A DNA stretch of 64,000 nucleotides from positions 9,114,001-9,178,000 of the forward strand of contig OZ234501.1 of assembly GCA_965153455.1 (NCBI GenBank), in the 5' to 3' direction. Below the pieces are notes generated by a model. That model was not told the DNA's origin. It made no database searches and saw nothing but the letters and a program-made list of their open reading frames with translations. This stretch comes from Sphagnum compactum. Its lineage: Eukaryota > Bryophyta > Sphagnopsida > Sphagnales. A program made the position numbers and the translations under genes. This document shows positions 12,194 through 23,414 of the stretch, in pieces (the stretch's first letter is position 1; every line of letters starts with the position of its first letter).

Positions 12194-12198
12194 TGCGG

Positions 12199-13330
12199 TA
12201 TACGCATCGGAGTTCAGATAGTTAACTTGTAATATTTCATGGGGTGAGGCAACGTTCATAAGTTAGTTTGGGTTATGAAATGATGTGAAGGACTTGCTAC
12301 TCACATTGCCAGACCTTGTCAACATTAAGTCAAGCCATTGCACAAACTATTCGGTGTGATAATAAGTTTTTTGAACGTCGACAAGAGAGGTGCCATGAAC
12401 CACATTGACAACACAAAAGAGTTTTCCGCTTGCAACACTAGCCCAGCCTTCGACAACCTTACCAAAGGATGACCCCATGCAGATTGATAAGACAAGATTC
12501 AAGCCCTTCATAGAACAAAAGAAACAATGTTGACGTACAATTTTTTTTTGTTTATATTGTGGAGAACTAGGTCATGTTGTTCATGAGTGTCTAAAGAAGC
12601 GTAGACCACATGCAACACATGCCATGTCTATTACCAATTCACAACCATAGGAGTCAAAAAATAACCGTGTTTAATCTCAGTAGCAACCACGAGGTTGGAC
12701 CTTGATGCATCATGTAATGAGAATAGTCCTAACCTATCTTCAGACCCAGCACTGTTTCTTGGTACTAATCATTATCAAATGTAATAAACTTGTGATGATG
12801 GAGGCCAAACACTTCTCGATTCTAGCGCATTAACATGTTTTATGAACAAAAAGTTAATGTGACAATACAAATTGGCTTTAATGGAAAAGAACACACCAGT
12901 GCCAATTGAAGCCATTGATGGTCAAAACTTTTCATCAGGACTGGTCATACATGAAACCAAGCCATTAGATGTTACCATCGGTTCCCACACCAACAAGGTT
13001 GTTTTCAATGTCATTTCATTTCCAAGAAATCTTATCATCATTGGATTGTCTTGGTTTCTTCTACATATTTTGCAAGTGGATTGGCATACGAGGAGTCTTC
13101 ACTTTGAAACACCACAACATGAGGCCCTGGAGTGTGAAACCCTTGTTAGAATCATGCAAAATTTGAAGCAGAAGGAAGACTTAAATGGTATAAGAAGGCC
13201 TAGGTGCCCCAAACCTTTGATTGTTGTAGTAAAAGCCTTCACGAGGGCTATCACAAGAGGAAATGCATTCTTGATTTATGTTTTTCCCTCATCAAATGTT
13301 AAACCATGTTCACATGAAATTCCTTCCTAG
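12199..13330 (+). pseudogene. Outer chromovirus: Gag tail, zinc knuckle and protease remnant
   Basis: Sequence resumes the outer element after the inner insertion. Gag continues through a DVKDLLLTLPDLVN stretch near 12285. A zinc knuckle CLYCGELGHVVHEC (CX2CX4HX4C, about 12555-12600) is intact. Near 12820 is an LLDSSALTCFMNK stretch, the position of the protease active-site loop, with the usual DSGA changed to DSSA. The frame 12872-13330 then reads through VFNVISFPRNLIIIGLSWF, the second protease motif. Scattered stops and frame changes show decay. Confidence 0.72.
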
Positions 13331-13423
13331 TACTAAAAATTCAAGGATGTGTTTAAAAAGAGAAATGCAGACACCTTGCCTAATCATCAACTGAACGATT
13401 GCACCATTGATCTTATGGAATGA

Positions 13424-14125
13424 GTGCAACCTCCATTCAAACCCATTTATAATTTGTCGCAAAATGAACTTGCAGAATTTCGTGAATACTTTGATGAGAA
13501 CCTTGAGAAGGGGTTCATTCAAATTCAAAGTTTCCAGCTGGTGCCCCTTTTCTTTGTCAAAAAGAAAAATGATTATTTACGAATGTGTGTCGATTATCGT
13601 GGACTAAACCGATTCACCATCAAGAATCAATGCCCTTTGCCCCTAATCTTAGGGTTGTTGGACCAACGTAATCATGCCAAGGTGTACACCAAGATGATCT
13701 ACGTGGAACAAATAACTTGGTGCGCATTCGAGATGGCACTCAATGGAAGACAAAGTTCAAAACTTGTTATGGCCATTTTGAATATATTGTGATGCCATTT
13801 GGCCTTACTAACGTGCATGTTGTTTTCCAACATCTGATGAATGATGTTTTTCATGGTTTGTTACATCAATGACATCTTCATTTTTTCAAAGAACATGGAG
13901 GACCATGAGCGCCATGTATGTATGGTTTTGGAGAAACTTTGGGAGGTTGGATTTTATGCCAAATTGGAAAATAGTGAATTTCATCAATTTGAAGTGGAAT
14001 TCTTGGGTTACGTCATTTATGGAATTTGCATTTGCATGGATCTTCGTAAAGTTCAAACCATTATTGATTGGGCTACTCCAACTTCTATTCAAGATGTTCA
14101 ATGTTCGCCCGTTATTTTTCAATAA
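13424..14125 (+). pseudogene. Outer chromovirus reverse transcriptase
   Basis: RT in at least two frames. The frame 13424-13792 has LSQNELAEFREYFDENLEKG, PLFFVKKKNDYLRMCVDYRG and LNRFTIKNQCPLPL, typical fingers/palm motifs. After a frameshift near 13750 come MPFGLTN and then 13841-14125 with [19 protein letters not shown]. The catalytic YxDD box reads YIND: the first Asp is Asn (AAT at 13868-13870). EVEFLGYV follows. Two separate defects, a frameshift and a lost catalytic residue, make this dead. Confidence 0.87.
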
Positions 14126-14149
14126 TGACCCCTTATTCGATTGTCTAAT

Positions 14150-14699
14150 AAGGATCAACCTTTTCTTTAAGGAGTTAAAGTTGAAAATGCCTTTCAATCT
14201 TTGAAGGTTTATTTCACAACTACCCCATTCCTTATTCATGTAAACCCTTCCAAACCTTTTATTTTAGAGACGACACTTTCGACTTTGCAGTAGGTGTCAT
14301 ACTCTCACAACTTGGAAAAAACAATCTTCTTCATCCTATCGGTTTCCATTCTTGTAAGTTTTTTCTTGGGAAGATTAATTACGAGATTCATGATAAAGAA
14401 AATTTAGCCATTATGGATACCTTTGAGGAGTGGCATCATTTACTTGAAAGAGTTCAACATGAAATCACTATGTATTCAGACCACAAAATTTACAACATTT
14501 CATGATAATTCATGTTTTAAATTGATGCTAAGCTCGGTGGGCATTGTCTTTGTTTCGATTTCAATTTGTCATCACATATCACCTTCGGCGCAAGCAAGGG
14601 AAACTTGATGCATTGTTTCATTGTTCATACTTCGCGCCTAAGGAGGGAAATGTAGCCTATGAACAATAATGTGATGTCATTTTCAAACCTGAACATCTT
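14150..14699 (+). pseudogene. Outer chromovirus RNase H
   Basis: Read in mixed frames: a VILSQLGKNNLLHPIGF stretch at about 14290-14350, INYEIHDKENLAIMD at about 14380 and ITMYSDHK at about 14465, the normal order of gypsy RNase H motifs. The domain tail is cut at 14699 by the solo LTR. The remnants of the spacer to integrase continue after 15624. Confidence 0.78.
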
Positions 14700-15619
14700 T
14701 GTCGCAACCCTAGCCTTGGGTTCACGACCAAGGCAAGGGCTTACAAAGGTGCAAGGCAAGAATGAAGCCTAGGAGTCACATTTCATGCTCCCGGGAGTGT
14801 AGAAGAGTGTGAGGGAATGAACCCCCACACTCCTAAGTGAGCTCCCACTTTGGGAGTTGGAGTCCTTATGGACTCCCAAATTTCTAGAGGGCGATTGTAG
14901 GGACCAAAACTCATTAGATTAAATATTAACTTATACCATTGGAAAGCTCTTGGAACGTAGATGTCTAAAATGGGCTTGCATGACCTATATGCATACTTAA
15001 AACATAAGTTATGGCCAAAAGAAGGGTTGGGAGTCAAATTGCCAATTTGATTCCCAATCACTAAAAGTCAAGAATCACCCTAATTTACTTGCGTGAAGGT
15101 GGCGTGCCACATACCATTGGAAAGATGTCGATAAGGGCTATAACTTTTCCTTAAACCTCACCTCAATCAGAGGTCTACAAAAAAAAGTTATGGGCCTCCA
15201 AAGTTGCGGGGGTCCCAATTTCGGGAATTTCGAAACTCCGAACTTAGGAGTCCCAAGACAATATGACATTTGGGTGTAGGCCCCATGGCTAGGCATAGAG
15301 AATACTATAAAGGGGAAGGTGGTGGCTTCCCCCAAGTCCGGGCCGTGATGAATCTTGTGAATCCGTGTTTGTTTGTGGCTTATCCATGCAGCAAAAGTGC
15401 TCCAACTATGCACTAACCAACTTGTTGTTTGGTTTGTGCAGGTCCGTGTGAATAATTGACCCACTTGTTATTGTCCTAATCCCCATTTCAAAGCTCCAGC
15501 ACGCCCCTTTACCCCCGAAGTGTTGCGAGCCACGGAGTGTACCCCAACTCCGTATCCTTCCAATGTTTTCACCTTGGACTCGCAGTTGAGTCTATCAATA
15601 AGCTTGGGGGTGCGTCACA
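14700..15619. mobile_element. Solo LTR with perfect 5-bp target duplication
   Basis: A 920-bp block that interrupts the outer element between RNase H and integrase. It begins TGTCGCAACC and ends GTGCGTCACA, the TG...CA form of an LTR, and is flanked on both sides by ATCTT (14695-14699 and 15620-15624), a perfect 5-bp duplication. It has no coding capacity. A TATA-like ctataaagggg at about 15305 fits an LTR promoter on the plus strand. No internal region or second LTR is present, so it is a recombination scar of a third, different retrotransposon. It is unrelated in sequence to the other two LTR pairs. Confidence 0.85.
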
Positions 15620-16720
15620 ATCTTTGACTTCAGGCGTTGTCAATAATTCTTGATGACACAACGTTTCTTTGTCAAATTCGTGAAAATTTGAAAATTCACC
15701 CTCTTACTATTGGCATCTAAGGCTAATTAAGGAGTCGTCATCAAGTCCATGATTTTTCAAGTGATCATGCTAAATTTGAGTTTCAAGATGGTCTACTTTA
15801 TCGTGATGGTCTTTTGTATGTTCTTGATGGCATTGTGCAACTTTAAGTTCTTTAAGCTAAGCACGATGTTTTGGCTGCATGCCATTTTGGATTCAACAAA
15901 ACCATGGAATGAATGTCTCGAGATTATTGGTGGGCACAACTTTGGAAGTATGTGAAGGAGTTTGTCAGATCTTGCGATGTTTGTGTTCAAACAAAGAATC
16001 CTCATCATTGCCCTCATGGTCGCCTTTAACCATTACTGATCCATGCATCCCCATGGTTTTTAATTTTCATGGAATTTGTCACAAACCTTCCATCTTTTTG
16101 TTTTTATGACTCCACCTTAGTGGTGGTGGACTGTTTGACGAAAATGGCTCATTTCATTTTGTGTACCAAAACAATTACTAGCGAAATAACAACCAAGTTA
16201 TTTCTTGATCATGTTTTTTCATATCATGATCTTCTTCAAGATATCATTTTTGATCATGGGCCTCAATTTGCATCCAAGTTCTGGAAGCGATTTTTTGAAC
16301 TTTTAGGTGTGAGTGAAGTTGTCATCAGCTTTCCATCCCCAGATAGATGGGTAAACAAAACAAGTCAATCAAGTCTTGGAGTAATATCTACAGTGCACAA
16401 CCAATTATCATAAAAATAATTGGTCAAAACTTTTGGCCATAGTAGAGTTTGCTTATAACAACATAATGCATTCATCAACCCAGTAAACATCTTTATTTAC
16501 AAATCATGGTTTGCACCCCAAGTTTGACATTCAAGGTGTGTACAAAGTCATGAATCTAATAGCTGAGGATCAAGTCATGTGGTTAACGGATGCTCAAATT
16601 CAACTTGTATCTAACTTTGAAGAAACATAAAGGTGATATAAAAAGAATGCTGATGAACATCAAAAAGATCAACCTAACTTCAAAGTTGATGACCAGATTT
16701 GGTTTCGACAACAACATATC
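15620..16720 (+). pseudogene. Outer chromovirus integrase
   Basis: The linker and integrase zinc domain resume at 15620. A CHFGFNKTM stretch near 15880 and CDVCVQTK near 15975 supply the His and Cys-x2-Cys parts of the HHCC finger, with stops between them. The core reads SPWFLIFMEFVTNLP near 16050-16090, then VVVDCLTKMAHFI (an Asp in a typical strand) and IIFDHGPQFASKFWK (second Asp) in 16069-16413. After a frameshift near 16370, more decayed integrase continues to about 16720. Not functional. Confidence 0.82.
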
Positions 16721-16777
16721 AAAACAACAAGGCCATTAGAAAAGTTTGATCATTAGAGGTTAAGTCCATTCTTCATT

Positions 16778-17089
16778 GTGAAACAAATCAATGTTGTGGC
16801 TTTCCAATTCAAGCTTCCAAGTTCTATGAGAATCCATCTTGTGTTTCATGTTTCCTTATTAAAACCTTACCACGCGTCTACCATTCCAAGAAAAATCCAC
16901 AATCCACCTCCACCTATTAGAGTCAATGGTGAACATGAATATGAAGTAGAAGACATTTTAAATTCAAGGATCTCTAATCATCAACTCCAATATTTTGTTC
17001 ATTGGCATGGATATGATGTGAGTGAACGCACTTGGGAACCAATCAAGAACTTATCGAATGCCATGGAGAAGGTGCATGAATTTCATTGA
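16778..17089 (+). pseudogene. Integrase C-terminus with chromodomain
   Basis: A 103-codon frame containing FQLKLP-like sequence (FQFKLPSSMRIHLVFHVSLL, the integrase GPY/F-region end), a proline-rich spacer, then a chromodomain: EVEDILNSRISNHQLQYFVH followed by WHGYDVSERTWEP and ending EKVHEFH. Aromatic residues of the histone-methyl-lysine cage (Y, W, W) are in place. The domain guides chromovirus integration to heterochromatin in the family. It is the best-preserved segment of the outer element, but the integrase upstream is broken. Confidence 0.85.
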
Positions 17090-17146
17090 TGATATCCAAA
17101 CAAACCCAAATCCGTTCCTTGTGGAACTTGTTGTTAAAAAGGTAGG

Positions 17147-17746
17147 TGATGTCATGGATACCAATGTCATGGAGTTCATTCATTTGAATGTTCATGCATA
17201 CATGCCTAACTTTTAGTTTAGTTTTAGTTCATTCTTGATTAATTTTTAGTAAAATTTTAATTCATTTCCATTTAATTATAGTTCATTCCAGTTAAGTTTT
17301 AATTAACTCTAGTTAATTCCTAGTTGACTCTTAATTTAATCCCAGTTAAATTTCAATTGACTCATAGTTGATTTTTAGTTAGGAAGGTTCTTAAAAAGCT
17401 TATTTACTCGATGCACACATAAAACTTTCCTTGGAAGCTTCCTTGAGCTAGGTCCCCAAAGAGGTATAAATAAAAATAAGACCCTTCATTTCCTTTAGTT
17501 TGGTCAGCATTAGTCTTACGCACAATCTTACACCATAGCCTTGACATGTTCTTTTCATGTTCATGTTTATATATGTTAGCATAATAAAGTTTTATTTTCA
17601 TGTTTGTCTTGCACATCTCATGTTCTTATTCTTAGTTCTTATTTTTTTGTTTTTAAATTGCATAATCTTGTCTTGTTCTTTATTTGAAAGTTAGACTTCA
17701 GCCTTTCCTTTAGCCTTTATTCTTGTGGATCTTCATGTCCTTGACA
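17147..17746 (+). repeat. 3' LTR of outer chromovirus
   Basis: The right part (about 17438-17746) matches bases 1-253 and ends in the same TTGACA. The left end is placed at TGATGTCATGG after the purine-rich aaaaaggtagg and is an estimate, because the matching 5' end lies outside the window. A loose 20-bp AGTTNATT-type repeat fills 17205-17390. A TATA-like gtataaataaa lies at about 17464. Confidence 0.68.
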
Positions 17747-17819
17747 AATAAGGCCTTCACCCATGGTTGTGCCCTTGAACACATTGTAATTCCAACTTGC
17801 CCATTACCATCATATTGAA

Positions 17820-18164
17820 GAACATTTTATCCTTGCGGTATGAAATGACATTGTTGCAAAATTTATTTCCACCTTACTTGGCCTGTCTTGTGGCACCAAA
17901 TATCATGGACTCCACATGTTCCGCCTTCACTGAAAGTACGTTTTATCCTTGCGGTATGAAATTGTTGCAAAACTTACATTCCACCTTATTTGGCTTGTCC
18001 AGTAGCATCAAATACCATGGACTGTGCATGTTCCGCCTTCACTAAAAGAACATTTTATCCTTGCGATATGAAATTGCTACAAAACTTACATTCCACCTTA
18101 TTTGGCTTGTCAAGTGGCATCAAATACCATGGATTCAACATGTTTTGCCTTCCTTCCATCAAAA
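17820..18164. repeat. Three-copy tandem repeat, 112-117 bp
   Basis: Units start at 17820, 17936 and 18048, each opening with (c/g)(a/g)ttttatccttgcgatatgaaa-like sequence and containing CACCTTATTTGGCTTGTC and a CCGCCTTCACT-like end. The short frames here (17797-18045, 17990-18244) are repeats of this unit rather than genes. Confidence 0.85.
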
Positions 18165-18545
18165 GAACACAAAACAATAGGTTTTTTAATAGAGTTAAAG
18201 TATTTAATACTAGGATCGAACTCCATTTTCAAGGCTACAATTGAAATTCAACACCAATTACAAATGCAATATGATGATCTGAAACTTCAAACACCCATAA
18301 AGATTTCATCCCTCCCTCCCAAGGTATATGGCAATGGTTGTTTATTAAACAACACAAGGCCCACACACCTCAAAGGAGAAATGAATTGAAATTACAAGGT
18401 TTGGTTTTATTACCAAACAACAACAAATTTCGTTGCCAAATGAATGGTGGAGATCAATCCATTGTCGATCGAACTATTAAAATCCAAACTGAAAGTTTTT
18501 GGTTACCTTACATATGATGATTATAAAAAAATTTGGTCATCACAT

Positions 18546-18760
18546 GATTGGTGACAAAAAGCTTTTTCTTCCCATAGGATTAATGACGGAAAGCTTTTTG
18601 TTGTTGTAGGATTAGTGATGGAAAACTTTTGGTTAGCATAGGATTGGGGACCCAAATTTTTTTATCACCACATTTGTGACAATAAAAATTTGCAATTGCC
18701 AATCTTGCGACAATTGAAATCTTTCGATCACCAATCTTATGGCAATCGAATCTGTTTTTG
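18546..18760. repeat. Head-to-head arrays of a 32-bp repeat
   Basis: On the plus strand GATTRGTGAYNNAAA-type units begin at 18546, 18578, 18610 and 18642, exactly 32 bp apart. From about 18660 to 18760 the same unit occurs about three times in the opposite orientation (read on the minus strand as GATTGGTGATCGAAAG and related). The two arrays could fold back on each other. This resembles the subterminal region of a foldback or CACTA-type DNA element, but I cannot define element ends. Confidence 0.6.
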
Positions 18761-18769
18761 CTCATTATA

Positions 18770-21700
18770 CATCATGGGGGCAACCCATGTGTAATGAATT
18801 TTTTTCTTGTGTGAATTTTGACGAATGCAACCAATGCATCATGATGAATGCCAATGTGATGCCCAACATAAAATGACTACTTCACATCGGTTTTGATAAC
18901 CATGTTTCAAATGTTTTGTTCATGAACATACACTTGCCCACTTCATGTATAATGACATCAACAAGAAATGTATTTTAAAACCCCACAAAAGCAAAAGATT
19001 TGGTTGCACACCTTCTTATTGCATAACAACCAACAATTTTATAATTACAACAACATTGAAATAAAAAATAGTTTTAAATTACAACATTAGATTAGTAACA
19101 TTAGTAGAGAAATTAACACCAATATAGTAATAATAATAATAACAATACAAGAACATACATAGAACAACACATTAAAAGTAATAGTACAAGAGCAATAACA
19201 CTTGGACAACAACACAAGAACATCAACTAGCTTAAGGTTTCAAGGAATTCAATTGTTTCATCACCAACCCCATCCTAAAAACCAACGTGAATGAATAGTG
19301 TACACATGAGCTTAAGGTTTCATATTCAAATAATGAAAAAGTAGATGAAAATAGTCAATGCCATATTCACCTTTGATTTGAAATTGTTCAATTTGAATTT
19401 TTCCACCCATTTGTTGGATAGATTTTTGTCACATACACTTATGTGATGAAAAATGATGGATGTAAACAACTAGGTTAAGATTTTAGATCATAAAAAAAAC
19501 AAAATGACAAGGAATGAAGGTAGCATATTTTGATTAGTTAAATTGTTTTTGGTGAATGAAGAATTGATCACATGATGTGTTTGTTGGGGATGGATCAAAT
19601 GGAACTTGTTGCATAAGGTTGCAAATTTGAGAAGTAAGAGACCAATAACATGTATAATTTTTTTATCATGTTCAATAAAATTGCAACATACGTAGATTAA
19701 AAATCAAAACTTTCTTACATACATTATGGTTTTGATGTCAATGATTCTTTTGGTGTGTATATGGCTTGTAATATTTGCAAAAAATATGTTGGTTGTCCTT
19801 GATTGACCACATTTCAACATCATGTAACATGTAAAAACTCTTGAACTTCAAGTGCAATGGCATATTTTGGGTTAACAAATTAAATATTAGCTACCAATTT
19901 AATGATCATTTGTGTGTGGTAGAAATGAAATTTAATTCTTGTTGAATTATTCCACACTATTATTTTAAAAAAATTGCACTCTAAAATACATGTAAAAAAA
20001 AACTCTATAAACAAAATCACAATTAATTTCATCGTATTTTGATATTATAGACAATTCACACAACAATATGAACATAAAATTCATTGCAAAAGTTTGTACT
20101 TCTCTGTATTATTGTAAACATGAATAAAAAATGTAGCAGAATCCCATGTTTTGTTGAAATGAAAATCAAAACAACAAATAAAATTTGTAGTATATCAAAA
20201 TAGAATTTGTGGTTTTCTACTACAAGTACTTATAGCTCTTCTTACTCTTCCCAAAACTCCGTGTCTAAGAATTCCCCCTTTGTTTTCCAAAACTTTCTCC
20301 TTTTGAATTGTCCCAAGTCACATCACCATGAGCAAAACTAACAAAAATTCAAAATTCAAACTAACAAAATTCCCTAATCAGTCCTTATCATAAATGCCTT
20401 GTTCATCCAAAAAATGTGATCATGGTTGCTAAACATTAAAACAACACTAACCTAAAATGTATTGTCTACTTCTTTCTTCAATTATAATCAAGATCATGTA
20501 CAATAGAATTGCAAACGAATTAAATGCTTCAAAGGTGATTACATTATAATCATAATGTTTCATTTATGTTACACTATTGCTTATTGTCAATCAAATTAAT
20601 CCCCAATCCATATCCAAAGGATTAAATATTTTGTGCACAAAGAAGATTCATTAATATCCACATTCCCTAATAGTGTCCACCAAATCTCCAACTTGAAAAT
20701 AATAGTTGTCACAAATATATGAAAAAATACAAATATATTTCAAAACTAAGGTAGGGGGAATTTTTGAGTGATTATTTATTTATTTATTAATTATTATTAT
20801 TATTATTAGTGTAGTAAATGGTATTGATATACTTCAATTGAATCTAGGACCATTTTAGGAGTTTAAAAAATTTGGTTGAAAATCTTTTAAATTTTTTTGT
20901 TGGTACTTGTTGAATAATAAAATTATTTTTTAAAAGGAAAAAAATTATCATATGAAAGAGGAGGAAATTTTATAAGTGGGCATTGTATTATTTTTTCAAT
21001 TTTTTTTTTAGTAATGTTCATGAATCACAAACATGAGACCTTATGGTCATTGAAAAAATGTATGTTATATATTTTGTGTACATTGATTTTATCCAATCCT
21101 CTTCATTTAACTATTAAATCAAAATGAACTTTGGGTTTTCAAATGTTGTCATGCACATTCTAATTTTTTTTCCTTATGATTAGGATTGTCAAATAATGTC
21201 ATCAAAATCTCACTTTATTGCATACTATGATACTCATTATACATCACTTTGTTTGGTGAAAATTGGTTCACCCATAATGTGTTTTCACCATAAAGTTCAC
21301 TTAACAAACACCCACTATTTTTTTATAGATTTCCAATAAAGTTCATGAGTAGCCAAATAAAAATTTAAAATTTAAAATAAGTCAACTTTTAAAAAGAAAA
21401 GTATTAATTGATGTCCATTCCCAAATGCACATTAGTGGAGTTTAGTGAACATGGGGTGAAGCATGGTGGAACCCCAATGGGCACCTTTGTAGGTGTTCTA
21501 ATTCATTAGGATTTTCACTAAAAATGTTCAAAATTCACTACAATGGAAACCCCCATTCCAGTAGAAGATGGGTGGAATGTGTGATTGTTTGGGGACAAGT
21601 TCTAGAATAGTGTTACATTCAATCACAAATAATGAGAAGTAGTCATAAGGAATATATGGAACTGGTCAATGGATGATAACTATGTCAAATTAAGATCATC

Positions 21701-22440
21701 ACTAATCCAAATATTGGCTCGTCCATTAAGGAAAAGATTGCATATTGGTGTAAGATTTGGGCATAAAATTTTGATTTGAGCTGGAACTAATGTGTGTGAC
21801 ATTTGAAATACTATGTGTGCATATGATGAATGGGCATATTCCATAGAAAAACATGCATCAAGAAGAGAAGTTCTAGATCCATAAAGAGAACTTTTTTGTT
21901 TGAAGTTTTAACTTGCCATTGACGATAGAATTATTACACAATGAACTAATTGTTTCCTTAATTTGTAGATTAAATAGTTGTTTCATTTGTACCATGAATG
22001 GTAGCAAGACTTCTATTCTCTAGTTTGAAATTATAGTTCCAATTTCAAGGGTTTTATATTCCATAACTTAAAATCGTACAAATTTGAAGCATTGCCAATA
22101 ATGTTTATATATCCATATATATTTCAAGTATGTTCTTTTATTTTTGTATCCAAGTGTTTGAAAATTATGTATTTATGTTGATGTTGTACCAATCAATAAA
22201 CACTCAATGTTGGTTATTTTGAAATTTTGTGAATTTATTTCAACCTCAAGACTACAAATGTGTGAAGATTCTAGATTTTAAAGACTTGTGTACTATACAT
22301 CACTTTTGTAAATTAACAAGGCAAGAAAATACTTGAAAGGATTATAGATGCAAAAACATATTATATTCAAGAACGAAATATTGATCCAACTATATTTTGA
22401 CTAAACTTTAATCTTATACACCAATTCAACTTTTCTTACA
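18770..22440. other. AT-rich gene-free stretch
   Basis: About 3.7 kb with stops in all frames and no protein motif that I recognise. Features visible are poly-A/T runs and an (ATT)n / (TTTA)n simple repeat at about 20768-20810. Probably decayed repeat DNA of unknown type. Confidence 0.5.
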
Positions 22441-22601
22441 TAACAATAAACAGAAATAGTGCTACCCATTCAGAGATATGACTTTACACCTAGCTCCAAC
22501 ATGAATCAAATATGGACACTTAAATCATACTTTGGAGGTATGATTCATATATGAGCACTAAAATGACAAACAATAATCTTTTCAATCATCAGTCTCAGAT
22601 A

Positions 22602-22715
22602 CGATCTTATCACTAGCTCTGATATGATTGAGATATAAGCACCTAATAAGTTGAGATGCGATCTGATCTTATCACTAGCTCTGATATGTTTGAGAGATAT
22701 AAGGACCTAATTAGC
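22602..22715. repeat. Two-copy 62-bp tandem repeat
   Basis: GATCTTATCACTAGCTCTGA occurs at 22603 and again at 22665, followed in both by a related atg(a/t)ttgaga...cctaat stretch. It lies just beyond the stop codon of the minus-strand gene at 22737, so part of it may be in that gene's 3' UTR. A more degenerate relative lies near 22480. Confidence 0.6.
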
Positions 22716-22736
22716 ATACCTCAATACTCAAAGCCT

Positions 22737-23414
22737 TCAGGTTATAACTAGTTTCTGCGATCCCGGAGATTCAGGGTCATTAGCATCAAGGGTAACCACA
22801 ATTTTCTTTTTGTCATTGAAATCTTCTTTTGGAATCTTAGTTTCGGTTATCCCAGGTTCTGGTGTCTCCAATTCCACAAAATAACTGCGATGATCAGCTG
22901 TAGGGTCCACTTTCCACTTCTTATTTCCTCCTGATTTCACCTCTCCAACCTTTGATGAAGCAACTTCGTCCCCTATTGTGACCTCCTCCCTTAGCACAAT
23001 TGTTTTGGCAGCTTTGTTGTGGATCGATTTCTCCACCATTTTGGCTGATCTGGGTACAGGGTCTTTGAACAGTTTGTCACCGGTTTTGGACGCCCTCACG
23101 TATACAATCTGGTTGTCGCTGCAGTAATCTGAGCTTATCTCCACCTTTTGCTGCCCACTCACAGGGCCAATCGTGTAGACTTTGTATGTTGCATTTGGGT
23201 CAACTGAAACCTTGTGAACTTTCGTTGGCTCAACATGTGGCGAGTGTGTGAAATTTATGACACCTCTCGTACCTTCTTGCACCTGCACCTTGGCGGAAGT
23301 AAAATTGACAATTTCTGTTCCAACCATCTTGCACTGCTTTGAACTTTTGCACCAGCTTCCACCTGAGTCACAAGCAGCAACGTTCTTCAGATGTGTTAGT
23401 TCAATAAGTCTCAT
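22737..23414 (-). CDS. Two-repeat beta-rich protein of unknown function
   Basis: A 225-codon open frame from ATG at 23414 to the stop at 22737. The open frame extends 7 codons further up to a TTG at 23435, but ATG is the sensible start; an upstream exon is possible because the region to about 23900 has coding-like composition. The protein is a duplication: a domain starting MVGTEIVNFTSAKVQVQE and a second one starting MVEKSIHNKAAKTIVLREE, each about 90 residues and rich in V/K/T strands, each with a DPxAxxxxY-type motif (VDPNATYKVY, VDPTADHRSY). No signal peptide or membrane segment is clear. From memory it resembles plant proteins grouped as DUF7748, but this is unverified. Codon use and an intact frame suggest a real gene amid dead repeats. 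Confidence 0.7.
   Translation of the reverse strand: MRLIELTHLKNVAACDSGGSWCKSSKQCKMVGTEIVNFTSAKVQVQEGTRGVINFTHSPHVEPTKVHKVSVDPNATYKVYTIGPVSGQQKVEISSDYCSDNQIVYVRASKTGDKLFKDPVPRSAKMVEKSIHNKAAKTIVLREEVTIGDEVASSKVGEVKSGGNKKWKVDPTADHRSYFVELETPEPGITETKIPKEDFNDKKKIVVTLDANDPESPGSQKLVIT

Larger units (their letters stand above)
1..17746 (+). mobile_element. Outer Ty3/gypsy chromovirus (decayed, 5' end outside window)
   Basis: The remains of one LTR retrotransposon read on the plus strand: 5' LTR tail, gag, a zinc knuckle, a protease remnant, reverse transcriptase, RNase H, integrase, a chromodomain and the 3' LTR. The order protease-RT-RNase H-integrase is Ty3/gypsy, and the C-terminal chromodomain marks a chromovirus. 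The coding part is interrupted by a whole second element (901-12193) and by a solo LTR (14700-15619). The remaining pieces carry stops and frameshifts, so the copy is inactive. Bases 1-253 match the end of the 3' copy (about 17438-17746), so the window opens inside the 5' LTR and the left target-site duplication cannot be seen. Confidence 0.88.

Noticed and set aside
14783-15464. Two minus-strand frames of 92 and 108 codons
   Set aside because: They lie inside the solo LTR and show no protein motif.
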